DNA from: Tenebrio molitor
Taxonomy: Eukaryota; Arthropoda; Insecta; Coleoptera; Tenebrionidae
Direction: 5' to 3'
Length of the DNA stretch: 64,000 nt
Assembly: GCF_963966145.1 (NCBI RefSeq)
Contig: NC_091052.1
Span: 9,176,001-9,240,000 of the forward strand
This document shows positions 63,356 to 64,000 of this stretch, in pieces (within the stretch, counting starts at the first letter, position 1; every line of letters starts with the position of its first letter). Position numbers and translations under genes: made by a program. Below the pieces are notes generated by a model. It had not been told where the DNA came from. It saw only the letters and a program-made list of their open reading frames with translations, and searched no databases.

Positions 63356-64000
63356 TTAATGGTGAATGCCCTAACGAGCCGGTCCAGTTTCATCATTAAA
63401 ACCAGCGAAAAATTTTGTTATATTCCGATTTAATTACAAACACGAGTTGGAGTTTCTTGGACGAAGAGTTGTGTCTAATTGGATGAAATTTTTGGGAAGC
63501 GTCGTAATATTTTGATGTCATTTCCTCGGCGTATTATCTTTTAATAAGTCACCCCCTGAGTGGAAAAGTGGGTACCGGCGACGTCATAACACCGAGCTAA
63601 TTGAATGAGGAAAATAATGGTGATGTTCGTACACTTAATTCAAACAGCCCAAGGACATGAGAAACTGCTTTATAAACTTCCACCAGCCCAGCTATCGTGT
63701 ATAAATTGCCCGAAGAGTTGATCTAAGGGAAGTTGAGATATCCTGGTGCTGTCCCGTATGGTAACTCCAGGCCGCCGGTAAAAGTACAAAAGTTTCCTTT
63801 TACTCTAATTACTGTAGAGATCCTTTAGACTCCGCCGTAATCCTTGTTTCGGCGTTGGCAATCCTGCAGTCGATTGTGTTTTGCATGAAATATTCTTATG
63901 GTTGTAATGACAGGGCAAATTGACAGAAGGGAGGATAAATAAACCAAGAGTCATTCAGGGAGTGAACGAGTGGAATTTCGTATTCTGATTGTCTGGAAGT

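Larger units (their letters stand above)
57356..64000. other. Non-coding stretch, no gene recognised
   Basis: The longest open frame of the window (58291-58791, 166 codons) lies here. It starts at a TTG and has no recognised domain. Other frames near 60.8-61.6 kb overlap each other and look random. A tandem repeat at 59.9 kb and two CRE sites are listed separately. Confidence 0.5.

Overview
The window is eukaryotic, almost certainly insect, nuclear DNA. It is AT-rich with no obvious CpG depletion, has no operons or ribosome-binding sites, and its only recognisable protein-coding sequence is a decayed Tc1-type transposase. The AT-rich, TAATTA-rich filler and the transposon families fit an insect, perhaps a beetle, but no host gene is identifiable, so the species is an inference of low confidence. 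The stretch reads as a gene desert or a very large intron. No host protein, rRNA or tRNA gene could be supported, and nearly all open frames are of lengths expected by chance.

Layout. About 1-8 kb is unannotatable non-coding DNA with one stretch open on both strands (1428-1757) and a weak promoter-like site. A small inverted-repeat element (MITE A) lies at 7984-8196. From 8.2 to 22.8 kb the DNA is again non-coding, with weak exon-like or promoter-like sites only. From 22.8 to 24.8 kb lies a diverged tandem array with a period of about 660-690 bp. Each of its units carries a copy of the MITE A family (copies B, C, D). From 24.8 to 37.1 kb nothing is recognisable beyond a (GGC)5 microsatellite and a 12-bp palindrome.

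The richest part is 37090-39814, a nested transposon cluster. An outer unclassified element has TATACAG-type ends. Inside it are a 193-bp near-perfect foldback hAT-type MITE with an 8-bp target duplication and, next to it, a 1.69-kb Tc1/mariner element flanked by TA. The Tc1 element has four exact copies of an 18-nt motif placed as outer and inner direct repeats in each inverted end (IR/DR layout). Its DD34E transposase gene contains a probable 48-bp intron, one in-frame stop and one frameshift. A 27-32 bp tandem repeat sits in the right part of the outer element.

From 39.8 to 64 kb the DNA is non-coding with scattered structure: a purine/pyrimidine-biased minisatellite (48.5 kb), a cluster of hairpins (48.9 kb), isolated perfect hairpins (41.4, 50.4, 53.4 kb), a hairpin/X-box/GC-box cluster (54.5 kb), a 209-bp TA-flanked MITE with 27-29 bp inverted ends (57147-57355), a palindromic tandem repeat (59.9 kb), and a CRE next to an X-box-like site (63.3 kb). 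The genes do not work together as a pathway. The coherent story is successive transposon insertion and decay in non-coding DNA.
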